From a virus, in IMG/VR virus record IMGVR_UViG_3300031787_000155, positions 1-55,018 of that record: a DNA stretch of 55,018 nucleotides. One strand, 5' to 3'. Shown piece after piece: positions 8,906 to 15,755 of the stretch (position 1 is the first letter of the stretch; every line of letters starts with the position of its first letter). A program made the translations under genes and the position numbers. The notes below the pieces were generated by a model. The model was not told where the DNA came from, searched no databases, and saw only the letters and a list, made by a program, of their open reading frames with translations.

Positions 8906-10971
8906 TGCCAGGTCAAGCGAAGGTTGGCGGTACTTGGAGGACGGCGTCTCGTCTTTCAGTTAAAATAAGCGGTCAATGGAAAACCGTTACTGCTGCCTAC
9001 GTTAAAGTTAATGGTCAATGGCGTCAATGGTTTGCTTCTAGAATAGAGGACACCTTTAGCAGAGCGTCTTCCGTATCATCTTTGGGAACGGCTGAAAGTG
9101 GACAAACATGGTTGTCTTTTGGTGGTGGTGTTTGGAAAGTAAATGGGTCTCAACAAGCATCATGTGATGAAAGCCCCAGCAGCAATGCATTAACCGTAGC
9201 AGATTTATATAGCTCTAGTTTTGACGCTAGGGTAAGTACTAGCGGCGGTGTCGGGTTAGCTTTTTGGGTAACAGACTCTAATAATTGGTGGGCAGCAGTA
9301 CCTAGATACTCGTTGTCTGATGGCGTATACCTATCATCTATTGATGTTATTAGAAATGTGTCGGGAACAAGATCAACGGTATATACCGCGGTAATAAATT
9401 ATAGTAGTTCTGCCTACACGTCTATAAATAGCATTTCTGTAAAATCTTTAGACGGAACGTTAAGGATAATCGCTTATTCTGATCTTTTAGCAACTACTCA
9501 ATTATCAGTGCCGCTAATAGTCACTCCCCCATCTCCTGTTCAAGGTACTTATATTGGGTTAATTAAAACTTTAAGTTCTGATCAACAGGGTAGCACTGCA
9601 GACAATATTTACATAACGTCTCCCGCAACTACCGAAGCGACTTCATCTTTTTATCAAGTCGGTACATTTCTCAATGAGTTGTATTGCAGCGGAGTAAATA
9701 GACGTCAACGTCTTGGGTACCTTCGATATAGTTCTGCAGGAGTTACTAATAATGAATTTATATTAGACAAATTAGTAGAATCTAACTCGGTGGTATGCGG
9801 ATATGTAGCTCCACCACCACCTCCGCCACCACCGCCTCCACCTCCACCGCCACCTCCTCCTCCGCCACCAGGGCCAGGAGGATGTACTATCACTTCGTAC
9901 TCAGCATGGTCATACAGCGGTATTACTTGGAGCGGTAACTGCGTTAACAACACTGAATCCGGTACAGCTACTACTAGGACTAGAACTGATAACTGTAACA
10001 ATAGTTATACTGAAACTGGTAGTTTTGCTACTGCTCGTACTTGTACTGTTCAATGTGGATCTTGTGAAACCTATACGTTTACACAACCTACATGTAACGG
10101 GGAAGATTCCTACGTAGGAAACTACACCGGTTATAGAAGACTCTGTGATGGGGTCTATACTACTGATGGTTGTCCTGCAGCTACCCTTACGAGCTATGGT
10201 AATTGTATTGCTGTAAACGTTTCTGGTTGCGGGGGTAGTGGCGGCTCTGGAAGCAGCTGCCCTACATTAACTTGTGGCACTCAATATGGAAGTACTCAAG
10301 GACCTGTAGGTAGCGGAAGCTGCCCTGATGGATCTTGCCCGGGATGCACTAACTATCAAACTTATTGGCCTAAGTGTTCGGATGGAACTACAAACTATGG
10401 TAGCCCATACTATGTTGGTCTTGGTTGTAGCACTCCACCGCCACCACCTCCGCCACCACCACCCCCTCCACCTGCTCCCTGTGGGTGTAACGATTGCGGT
10501 TGCTGCGGTTTGTGTGATGAAATACCTTCAGGAACTGTATACCGAGCTGAGTGTTGCGGTAATGCCTTGCGTATAGCAAACTATAATTGTTGTGGAAGCA
10601 TATCTGGATACTCTTACGTATGTCAGGATAGTTGTACGCCACCTCCACCACCGCCTCCACCGCCACCGCCACCTCCACCTCCACCACCTCCACCTCCACC
10701 ACCTCCACCAGCGGATCCATGTAGTAATGTGAGCTGTCCGACTTGCTATGAGTGTTTCTTAGGATTTTGTGAGTTTGTTGGCTGTCCGTCAACACCTCCG
10801 CCTCCACCACCTCCGCCTCCGCCTCCACCACCACCTCCACCTCCAGGTTGTGTACCTAACCAAGGAGATATCTGTGAAGTCTACGGTTATGGCCCTGGCG
10901 GAGAGTGCGCTAGACTGGGTACCGTAAGCTGTGCAGGTAACTGTACTAACTTGGGAGGCATCGTTTGCTAA
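8905..10971 (+). CDS. polyproline-rod / cysteine-rich modular virion protein
   Basis: The 688-residue protein has an N-terminal WR/WKTV repeat segment (residues 1-48, KVGGTWRTAS, KISGQWKTV, KVNGQWRQW) and a lectin-like beta domain (about 50-245). Then come four uninterrupted proline tracts of 20, 13, 24 and 17 residues encoded at 9811-9870, 10435-10473, 10639-10710 and 10795-10845. Between and after them are Cys-rich modules, one with a thrombospondin-1-like look (YSAWSYSGITWSGNC...RTRTDNC) and one with CGCNDCGCCGLC. Polyproline II rods would act as stiff spacers about 4-7 nm long, and the cysteines suggest disulphide or metal-bound knots. There is no signal peptide. It is coupled to the previous gene by TAATG. 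No named family was recognised. A long exposed fibre or tip is likely, and the prolines are natural targets for the oxygenase at 11701. Confidence 0.8.
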   Translation: MPGQAKVGGTWRTASRLSVKISGQWKTVTAAYVKVNGQWRQWFASRIEDTFSRASSVSSLGTAESGQTWLSFGGGVWKVNGSQQASCDESPSSNALTVADLYSSSFDARVSTSGGVGLAFWVTDSNNWWAAVPRYSLSDGVYLSSIDVIRNVSGTRSTVYTAVINYSSSAYTSINSISVKSLDGTLRIIAYSDLLATTQLSVPLIVTPPSPVQGTYIGLIKTLSSDQQGSTADNIYITSPATTEATSSFYQVGTFLNELYCSGVNRRQRLGYLRYSSAGVTNNEFILDKLVESNSVVCGYVAPPPPPPPPPPPPPPPPPPPPGPGGCTITSYSAWSYSGITWSGNCVNNTESGTATTRTRTDNCNNSYTETGSFATARTCTVQCGSCETYTFTQPTCNGEDSYVGNYTGYRRLCDGVYTTDGCPAATLTSYGNCIAVNVSGCGGSGGSGSSCPTLTCGTQYGSTQGPVGSGSCPDGSCPGCTNYQTYWPKCSDGTTNYGSPYYVGLGCSTPPPPPPPPPPPPPAPCGCNDCGCCGLCDEIPSGTVYRAECCGNALRIANYNCCGSISGYSYVCQDSCTPPPPPPPPPPPPPPPPPPPPPPPPADPCSNVSCPTCYECFLGFCEFVGCPSTPPPPPPPPPPPPPPPPPGCVPNQGDICEVYGYGPGGECARLGTVSCAGNCTNLGGIVC
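9811..10845 (+). repeat. four CCN-repeat polyproline-coding tracts
   Basis: Pure runs of proline codons occur at 9811-9870 (20 codons), 10435-10473 (13), 10639-10710 (24) and 10795-10845 (17). CCA, CCT and CCG are mixed and CCC appears once, so the protein tract is conserved without a simple DNA repeat; slippage alone would give a more uniform codon. Confidence 0.95.
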
Positions 10972-11411
10972 CAAAACGATTTGCATTTGTTGTTGAAGGC
11001 GATGTGTTCTTAACTATGGACCTACCTGATCAACCCAGCGATATTAGTACAAGAAGTTGGGACAGATGGATTGCGGCATTTAGCTCTGATCCATCAGTCA
11101 TAAATATCGACCGTTACCCTAACGTGGACAAAACGTACACATATAAGGATGGAATTTTTTATTCTGACTCTGAAATGCTATATCCGGCTACAGAAGTTGA
11201 GAGCGTTTCAGAAGGTATCTGTAGGGTAGCTGTGGTTGTTGATGAGGATGTAGTAGGAACAATTACCTATGTTAAAGAGGATATGGATCCAGAAGATTTT
11301 TATAGGATTCAGGCTGGTTTATCCTCTGATGCCCATGTATTTCCCTGCTCCCAAGAAGTTTCTATTGGTTGGGTGCATGACGGAACCGCCTTTTTACCCC
11401 ACACCAATTAA
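10965..11411 (+). CDS. hypothetical 148-residue protein of the fibre cluster
   Basis: The start is a TTG with GGAGG 7 bases upstream, overlapping the end of the polyproline gene by 7 bases. The protein is acidic, with EGDVFLTMDLPDQPSD near the start and a WVHDGTAF segment at the end. No family was recognised. Coupling to the polyproline protein suggests a chaperone, adaptor or tip role (inference only). Confidence 0.65.
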   Translation: MLTKRFAFVVEGDVFLTMDLPDQPSDISTRSWDRWIAAFSSDPSVINIDRYPNVDKTYTYKDGIFYSDSEMLYPATEVESVSEGICRVAVVVDEDVVGTITYVKEDMDPEDFYRIQAGLSSDAHVFPCSQEVSIGWVHDGTAFLPHTN

Positions 11412-11417
11412 GTAGGG

Positions 11418-11430
11418 TACACTATACGCA
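11418..11430 (+). promoter_or_regulatory. putative -10 promoter for leaderless transcript of the hydroxylase operon
   Basis: TACACT (11418-11423) lies exactly 6 bases before the ATG at 11430, and there is no Shine-Dalgarno sequence in the 18-base gap. A start of transcription on the A of the ATG would be expected. TATACG (11423-11428) is an overlapping alternative, too close to the ATG. Confidence 0.4.
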
Positions 11431-11690
11431 TGTCTGCATGGAAAGAATATAAGCAAAAACTCCAAGATATGAAAGAAGCTCAAGGAGAAACTAGACCTTG
11501 GCAACTTTTAAATAAGGATAATTACACTACCGACGCTATAGCTGAGCTTAGGTTTAACATTTGTAGGGGCTGCGAATTTCTTACAAAATCTACAAACCAG
11601 TGTAAAAAATGCGGTTGTTTAATGCACCTAAAAACTAAATTAAAACTTGCGGAATGTCCCGTAGGAAAATGGTCTAAAACGGAAGATTAA
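11430..11690 (+). CDS. small zinc-binding (DUF6171-like) protein
   Basis: The 86-residue protein has six cysteines in the order C45-x2-C48...C58-x2-C61-x-C63...C76, within ICRGCEFLTKSTNQCKKCGC and ending AECPVGKW. This agrees with small Cys-rich phage proteins that often sit among glycan and oxygenase genes in aquatic myophages. A structural zinc is likely. The N-terminal half is charged and helical. It is the first gene of an apparent four-gene operon with the hydroxylase and GT60-like enzyme, so an accessory or scaffold role is possible. Confidence 0.7.
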   Translation: MSAWKEYKQKLQDMKEAQGETRPWQLLNKDNYTTDAIAELRFNICRGCEFLTKSTNQCKKCGCLMHLKTKLKLAECPVGKWSKTED

Positions 11691-11700
11691 GAGGGCTAAA

Positions 11701-12261
11701 ATGTTTAATCCAAAAGTAGTATCAAATTTTTTATCTAAAGAAGATTGCGAATACGTAGTAACCACCGTATCTAAAGTAGATACTTGGGAGGGTGCGGGCA
11801 ATGATTTTTGGTCTAATAGGGCTTTAGGACTTCCCAACCTTAGAAAAAACATAGACCCTAAAGTTGCAGATATTGTTGCCGAAGCCACCATAAAAGTTAA
11901 AAACGCTATTATGTTTGAGTACGGCCTAGACAAAGAAGTTTACGCAGATCTTACTCAAATTATTCGTTGGTTTCCCGGAATGGAGCAACCCCCTCACGCA
12001 GACGACATGACTAATACAGAACATAGAGGTTTTGAGCATAGGGTATTTGGAGCGATAATTTATTTAAACGATAACTATTCTGGGGGTCATACGTACTACC
12101 CGGAGCATAATTTTGAGGTTATACCAAAAGCTGGAAACTTAGCTATACATCCTGGTGATCCTGAACATCTTCATGGCGTAACTAAAATAGAAGATAGCAC
12201 TAGGTACACGATTGCTTCTTTTTGGACTTTTGATAAATCTAAAGAGTATGCGTTGTACTAA
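11701..12261 (+). CDS. 2OG-Fe(II) oxygenase, prolyl-4-hydroxylase-like
   Basis: This 186-residue protein carries the iron and 2-oxoglutarate ligands of the prolyl-4-hydroxylase type. These are H99-x-D101 within FPGMEQPPHADD, H158 within PEHLHGV, and R168, ten residues after the distal histidine. GAIIYLND and GGHTYYPE are the usual intervening strands. Enzymes of this group hydroxylate proline or other residues on proteins, consuming 2-oxoglutarate and O2. AGAGGGCT upstream supports the ATG. Its stop overlaps the next gene by one base (TAATG), which places it in a unit with a GT60-like enzyme. Polyproline and collagen-like fibres upstream are plausible substrates; this is inference. Confidence 0.88.
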   Translation: MFNPKVVSNFLSKEDCEYVVTTVSKVDTWEGAGNDFWSNRALGLPNLRKNIDPKVADIVAEATIKVKNAIMFEYGLDKEVYADLTQIIRWFPGMEQPPHADDMTNTEHRGFEHRVFGAIIYLNDNYSGGHTYYPEHNFEVIPKAGNLAIHPGDPEHLHGVTKIEDSTRYTIASFWTFDKSKEYALY

Positions 12262-13154
12262 TGCATGAAAAAATACTTATTTCTGTCCCTTCATATAGAG
12301 AAATAGAATTAGAACACACTGTTCGTTCTTTTTATGAAGACGCTAAGTATAAAGATCGTATCTTATTCTCTGTAGTATCTCAAGACTACGAGCATCCAGA
12401 TCTTTCATTTATACCTACTTTAAATTTAAGATATCTAAAAGTAAATCCAAAAGAAACTTACGGCGTAACTTGGGCGCGATCTTTATCAACCGCCATGTTT
12501 AGCGATTACGATTATGTTCTTCAGATAGACGCACACATGTTTTCTGTAAAAAATTGGGATGTCGACATAATAAATGTATATAAAAAAGCAAAAGAAAAAT
12601 TCAATTCCCCAGTAGTTTTGAGCGCATACCCCGCGATGTATAGACTATATTCCAATGGAAACAGAGAAACAGGACCGGTTTTACGTATGTCCCACGCCGT
12701 ATTAGAAGGTGCCCAGTTTAGAAATTGGCCTAGTCATAAAGAAGCCGAAGACTTAACAGAACACCACTATATACATGGAGCTTGCGTTTTTTCTGAAAAA
12801 GAGTTTTTGTTAAAAGTGCCTCAAGACCCAGAATTAGATTTTTTTTGTGATGAGATGTGTTTAAGTATTAGGGCTTTTTATCACGGCTACCCAATAGTTT
12901 TTTTTAATAACCCGGTATTTTTTCATTTTTACTCGCAAGATAGAATAGCTATACAAAGTAACGTAAAGCCGTGGAATGATGGCCACCCCAAATTAGACAT
13001 GTTAAATGATACCTCTAGGGGAAACAAATTTATACGCGGAGAGCTTGAAGGTTTTTATGGTGTCCCTAAAAAAACTATAGATGAGTTTTGTAAATTAACC
13101 GGGTATATAGTTCCTTTAAACATAAGCAAAATAGGGGTGCCAACTCATGATTAA
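12261..13154 (+). CDS. GT60/Skp1-GnT1-like GlcNAc-transferase (PF11397 type)
   Basis: The 297-residue protein follows the Glycosyltransferase (GlcNAc) family along its N-terminal half. It begins ILISVPSYREIELEHT, then AKYKDRILFSVVSQ, GVTWARSL (68-75), and YVLQIDAHMFSVKNWD (85-100), with the metal-binding D90-x-H92. VVLSAYPAMYRL follows at about 118-129. In Dictyostelium, Skp1 GnT1 of this family adds GlcNAc to a hydroxyproline made by a P4H. Here a P4H-like gene ends one base inside this one. The second half holds FFCDEMCLSIRAF and FHFYSQDR, probably acceptor-binding. The phage substrate is unknown, and virion prolines are the best guess. Confidence 0.85.
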   Translation: MHEKILISVPSYREIELEHTVRSFYEDAKYKDRILFSVVSQDYEHPDLSFIPTLNLRYLKVNPKETYGVTWARSLSTAMFSDYDYVLQIDAHMFSVKNWDVDIINVYKKAKEKFNSPVVLSAYPAMYRLYSNGNRETGPVLRMSHAVLEGAQFRNWPSHKEAEDLTEHHYIHGACVFSEKEFLLKVPQDPELDFFCDEMCLSIRAFYHGYPIVFFNNPVFFHFYSQDRIAIQSNVKPWNDGHPKLDMLNDTSRGNKFIRGELEGFYGVPKKTIDEFCKLTGYIVPLNISKIGVPTHD

Positions 13155-13881
13155 TAAAGACACTTTTGTTCCAAAACAAACGTTAGTTGTCGTACCACAA
13201 CCAGGGATAGACAAAAAGGATATTGATAAGCTTTTAATACCTCTGACAGAAATTAAAAAAAGAGATTGGTTTACTTCTCACTTTTACTATTGCCTTCCGC
13301 TGTCTATAGGAAATGTTTATGGGTTTATAGTAAGAGCTGAACGAGACGTAACTGTTCATTGGAATGGGGACGACTCTATACATGGCCTTATAATAAATCA
13401 AAAACATGAAGACGCTAGATGTCAACGATTTGATGGTCATTTTGGTTCTGGAATATTAACAATTCAAAACTTATGGCATTATCGAACTCCGCCAGGAATA
13501 AATTTAATGACTATAACCCCACCTAATTTTCCTCAACACGGGCTTATGCATATGACTGGGGTAATAGAGACTGATAATCTTAGTCGTGATTTTACCTTTA
13601 ATTTAAAAGTCACCAAACCTAATATCTATGTGACTATAAAGGCAGGAGATCCTATTGGAGCTTTTATACCAATACCTAGATATTTTGCAGATCGTTTTAC
13701 CATCAAATATGCAGACGAACTGTTTACCCCTGAAGAGATTGAGTTAGAGTACAAAGCCGGGACCGAATTAGCTAGGCAACGGCAACAAGAGGACATGCTA
13801 AAGCCCCACTCAGCCGGAAGAAAATATTTTAGGGGTAGGGATGCCTGGGATAACCCTTTTATTGATCATCAAAAGAAGTAG
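13147..13881 (+). CDS. DUF6065-like protein
   Basis: The 244-residue protein overlaps the GT60-like gene by 8 bases. Conserved-looking stretches include CLPLSIGNVYGFIV, TVHWNG, GHFGSGILTI, HYRTPPGINLMTITPPN, LTGVIETD-like (MTGVIETDN) and AGDPIGAFIPIPR, which fit my recollection of DUF6065. This domain has no established function but is often found with oxygenases and glycan genes. The second half has a Glu/Arg/Gln helical tail. Membership in the operon suggests it takes part in the same modification or in substrate handling. Confidence 0.7.
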   Translation: MINKDTFVPKQTLVVVPQPGIDKKDIDKLLIPLTEIKKRDWFTSHFYYCLPLSIGNVYGFIVRAERDVTVHWNGDDSIHGLIINQKHEDARCQRFDGHFGSGILTIQNLWHYRTPPGINLMTITPPNFPQHGLMHMTGVIETDNLSRDFTFNLKVTKPNIYVTIKAGDPIGAFIPIPRYFADRFTIKYADELFTPEEIELEYKAGTELARQRQQEDMLKPHSAGRKYFRGRDAWDNPFIDHQKK

Positions 13882-13916
13882 GTTTTGTAAACCCTATAGG
13901 TTAGGTCTTTTAGGGA

Positions 13917-13929
13917 TATACTCTCTATA
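13917..13929 (+). promoter_or_regulatory. putative -10 promoter for leaderless transcript of neck gene
   Basis: TATACT (13917-13922) stands exactly 6 bases before the ATG at 13929, with no Shine-Dalgarno sequence in the 47-base gap. A -35 box at a standard distance is not evident. It marks a new transcript between the modification genes and the neck/tail genes. Confidence 0.45.
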
Positions 13930-14546
13930 TGCGTGGAGAACGAGTCGAAGGTTCCAGATTTACGATCAATCATGAACGTGGATCGATTATTAAGGGCACC
14001 ACAAAAGAAATAGTACGTACCGTAGGCTATGACTTAGAGTGGTGGCTTTATGACCCTGTTGCTACTGTTGTTGACCCCATATACGACGTTGGAGCTAATA
14101 CTGGGGGACGTCGTTGGGTTGGCCCATACCACATTCCCGTTATTAACGCTACCTTGACACAAGGCAGTACGGTGCCTAGTGACCGTGGTTTCTACAACAC
14201 CGACGTTTTAAATATAACAATAAATATGGATATAGCAGAAGGCAGCTCGCTATCAACTAGTGAGACGTTGCTTATCCCAGAATTAAGAGCCCTACCTACA
14301 AACCCAGATGCTTTTTTAAGAGATCGCGTTGTATTTAAGAACCAGGTATTTAGCCCTAGACAGGTACTACCTAAGGGGATTATTACTAATGACTACACCT
14401 TATTTTCTGTAGTCTGCTACCAGGTAAACGCTGAAGAGCTTATTAATGACCCACAGTTTGCAGAGTACGCGACCTACACTCCATTTGGTCCTAGAGATAG
14501 ATACTCATTCTATGAGGATCCTGAAGGAACTGTGCCAGGTATTTAA
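13929..14546 (+). CDS. putative neck/head-tail connector protein
   Basis: This 205-residue protein starts the block that leads into the contractile tail and stands behind its own -10 box. It is beta-rich (RGSIIKGTTKEIVRTVGYDLEWWLYDP, first half) with a central segment HIPVINATLTQG and a C-terminal FGPRDRYSFYEDPEGTVPG. No named family was recognised. Its position ahead of joining and tail-terminator genes is typical of neck proteins. It ends in TAATG with the next small gene. Confidence 0.6.
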   Translation: MRGERVEGSRFTINHERGSIIKGTTKEIVRTVGYDLEWWLYDPVATVVDPIYDVGANTGGRRWVGPYHIPVINATLTQGSTVPSDRGFYNTDVLNITINMDIAEGSSLSTSETLLIPELRALPTNPDAFLRDRVVFKNQVFSPRQVLPKGIITNDYTLFSVVCYQVNAEELINDPQFAEYATYTPFGPRDRYSFYEDPEGTVPGI

Positions 14547-14683
14547 TGCCCTTTAAATCCGAAGCTCAGCGTAAATGGATGTATGCTAATGACCCTAAAA
14601 TGGCTGAAAAGTGGGGGGGTGAAACCCCTAAGGGTAAGAAGCTCCCTAAGAAAGTGAAGAAAAAAAGTGGCAAAAAGCGATAA
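14546..14683 (+). CDS. small basic phage protein (PFKSEAQRKWM type)
   Basis: The 45-residue frame begins MPFKSEAQRKWMYANDPKMA and ends in a Lys-rich tail. This start is a common pattern in small proteins of many tailed phages. It is coupled by TAATG to the connector gene. Function is unknown; basic charge suggests nucleic-acid or scaffold contact. Confidence 0.7.
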   Translation: MPFKSEAQRKWMYANDPKMAEKWGGETPKGKKLPKKVKKKSGKKR

Positions 14684-14837
14684 GCCTGTTTGGGATAAAA
14701 AAGATCCTACTCCGGGTAAATCAAAGAAACTTAGCAAGAAGCAAAAGGCTTCTGCTAGGGCTAGGGCTCGGGCAGCAGGCCGTCCCTATCCTAACCTCGT
14801 AGACAATATGGCTGCTGCCAGAAAGAAGAAAAAATAA
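14667..14837 (+). CDS. small Lys/Arg/Ala-rich basic protein
   Basis: A GTG start at 14667, overlapping the previous gene by 17 bases, gives 56 residues with KSKKLSKKQKASARARARAA and AGRPYPNLVDNMAAARKKKK. The PYPNLVDNMAA part is not low complexity and supports a real protein. The stop overlaps the next ATG (TAATG). It resembles histone-like or ribosomal-tail peptides in charge but has no recognised family. Confidence 0.6.
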   Translation: MAKSDKPVWDKKDPTPGKSKKLSKKQKASARARARAAGRPYPNLVDNMAAARKKKK

Positions 14838-14908
14838 TGTGCGCTGGATGTGGATGCAAAAAAGGTAAGTGCAAAACCAAAGCTTGCAAGTGCAAGTGCT
14901 GTAAGTAG
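14837..14908 (+). CDS. 23-residue metallothionein-like Cys-rich peptide
   Basis: The frame begins at the ATG within TAATG and encodes MCAGCGCKKGKCKTKACKCK followed by CCK. Eight of 23 residues are cysteines in CxC, CxxC and CC spacings, and the rest are mostly Lys and small residues, as in metallothioneins. The position inside a coupled gene train supports expression. Metal binding is inferred. Confidence 0.55.
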   Translation: MCAGCGCKKGKCKTKACKCKCCK

Positions 14909-14914
14909 GCCGAC

Positions 14915-15046
14915 ATGTGTGCAACTTGCGGATGTATGCGCCCCAAAGATAAGCACGGCGAGAAGACTCTAACCGCTGCCAACAAGAAGTATGCTAGTAC
15001 TAAGAAGAAGGCTGCCAGTAAAAAGGCTGCCAAGAAAGGGAAATAA
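14915..15046 (+). CDS. small Cys-headed Lys/Ala-rich protein
   Basis: The 43-residue frame starts MCATCGCMRPKDKHGE and ends with KKAASKKAAKKGK. The Cys-x2-Cys-x-Cys head echoes the preceding peptide, and the tail is histone-H1-like. It overlaps the next gene by one base (TAATG). It may be a paired or duplicated small metal- and DNA-binding protein; function is unknown. Confidence 0.55.
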   Translation: MCATCGCMRPKDKHGEKTLTAANKKYASTKKKAASKKAAKKGK

Positions 15047-15189
15047 TGGCGCTAAAAGGTGGACAGAAAAAACTCGATGCCAACAAGAACAATAAGGTTG
15101 ACAGCGGTGACTTTGCTATTCTCCGTAAAAAGGGTAGCTCTAAAGCACAAGGTAAAAAGCAAGCCATGCCTCGTAAGAAAGGCATGTAA
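15046..15189 (+). CDS. small basic protein with EF-hand-like loop
   Basis: The 47-residue protein contains KKLDANKNNKVDSGDFAILR, in which D-x-N-x-N-x-x-V-x-x-x-D fits a dockerin/EF-hand calcium loop, then a basic tail. This KGGQKKLD...DF pattern recurs in small tailed-phage proteins. It is coupled on both sides by TAATG. A virion or Ca-dependent role is possible. Confidence 0.6.
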   Translation: MALKGGQKKLDANKNNKVDSGDFAILRKKGSSKAQGKKQAMPRKKGM

Positions 15190-15476
15190 TGTCTAGAAAG
15201 CGGCTTCCCTATAACAAGAAAAATGACAAAAAGCAGGACGCCAAAACTACTAAAGGAATGTCCAAAGAAGAAAAAGAAGAGTTTGAAAAATTGGACACAG
15301 CCCATGGGAAGCGTAATAAGCCTGAGAGTCAAACCGCAGACCGTAAGATCGATGAGCGTCTAAAAAAGAAGGCTGAAAAGAAAGTCGAAAAACGCCATGA
15401 AGCCAAGGAAGGCAAAAAGGGCGAGCGCGAAGAAGAGAAGCGGGAACATAAGAAAAAGAAGCACAAAAAGAAGTAA
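15189..15476 (+). CDS. very highly charged Lys/Glu-rich protein
   Basis: The 95-residue protein is about half Lys, Glu and Arg, with a predicted single long helix (KEEKEEFEKLDTAHG, then KKAEKKVEKRHEAKEG and a KKKKHKKK tail). It is the last gene of the small-gene train and is followed directly by a strong terminator. A nucleoid- or packaging-associated role would fit its charge, but no family was recognised. Confidence 0.6.
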   Translation: MSRKRLPYNKKNDKKQDAKTTKGMSKEEKEEFEKLDTAHGKRNKPESQTADRKIDERLKKKAEKKVEKRHEAKEGKKGEREEEKREHKKKKHKKK

Positions 15477-15482
15477 CCAGTT

Positions 15483-15509
15483 AGGCCCCGAAAGGGGCCT
15501 TTCTTGTTT
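15483..15509 (+). terminator. rho-independent terminator after small-gene train
   Basis: AGGCCCC (15483-15489) pairs with GGGGCCT (15494-15500) around a GAAA tetraloop and is followed by TTCTTGTTT. It ends the connector/small-gene transcript ahead of the tail genes. Confidence 0.92.
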
Positions 15510-15581
15510 ATCCTTATCTATGACGCCGGGGAAACCCGGAACCCTGCTATACCCTGCACGCCTCATGATGGAGGATTTGAG
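15510..15581 (+). promoter_or_regulatory. leader with GAAA-tetraloop hairpin before tail genes
   Basis: Between the terminator and the next start there is a second short hairpin, CCGGG (15526-15530) - GAAA - CCCGG (15535-15539), and a tandem ACCCTGC repeat (15541 and 15551). A possible -10, TATACC, lies at 15548-15553. GGAGG at 15570-15574 is the ribosome-binding site for the ATG at 15582. Promoter assignment is tentative. Confidence 0.3.
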
Positions 15582-15755
15582 ATGATTAATCTTGCACGAA
15601 AATTGATGCAAGCCGAGACAGACGCTGATAAACAAGAGTTTGTCCGAGGATTAGTTGGCGCTACTCCTGAAAAGGGGAAGAAGGCCGCAGTGGTGGGATT
15701 CGTAGCAGGATACCTACTCTCCTCGAAACTCGGTAAAAGTGACAAGCGTAAGTAA
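15582..15755 (+). CDS. small amphipathic protein, unknown function
   Basis: The ATG at 15582 is chosen over an upstream in-frame start because TGGAGG lies 7 bases before it. The 57-residue protein has an acidic helix (RKLMQAETDADKQEF) and one hydrophobic stretch (AAVVGFVAGYLL, about residues 36-47) that could be a short membrane segment, then a Lys-rich tail. It overlaps the next gene by 17 bases. It may be a membrane-anchored or small tail protein. Confidence 0.55.
   Translation: MINLARKLMQAETDADKQEFVRGLVGATPEKGKKAAVVGFVAGYLLSSKLGKSDKRK

Noticed and set aside
10388-11000. Minus-strand open frames opposite the polyproline gene
   Set aside because: They read as Glu/Val- or Gly-rich translations of proline codon runs and have no independent support.
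15504-15581. N-terminal extension of the small protein at 15582
   Set aside because: It would read through terminator-proximal hairpins and lacks a ribosome-binding site, while the ATG at 15582 has GGAGG at good distance.
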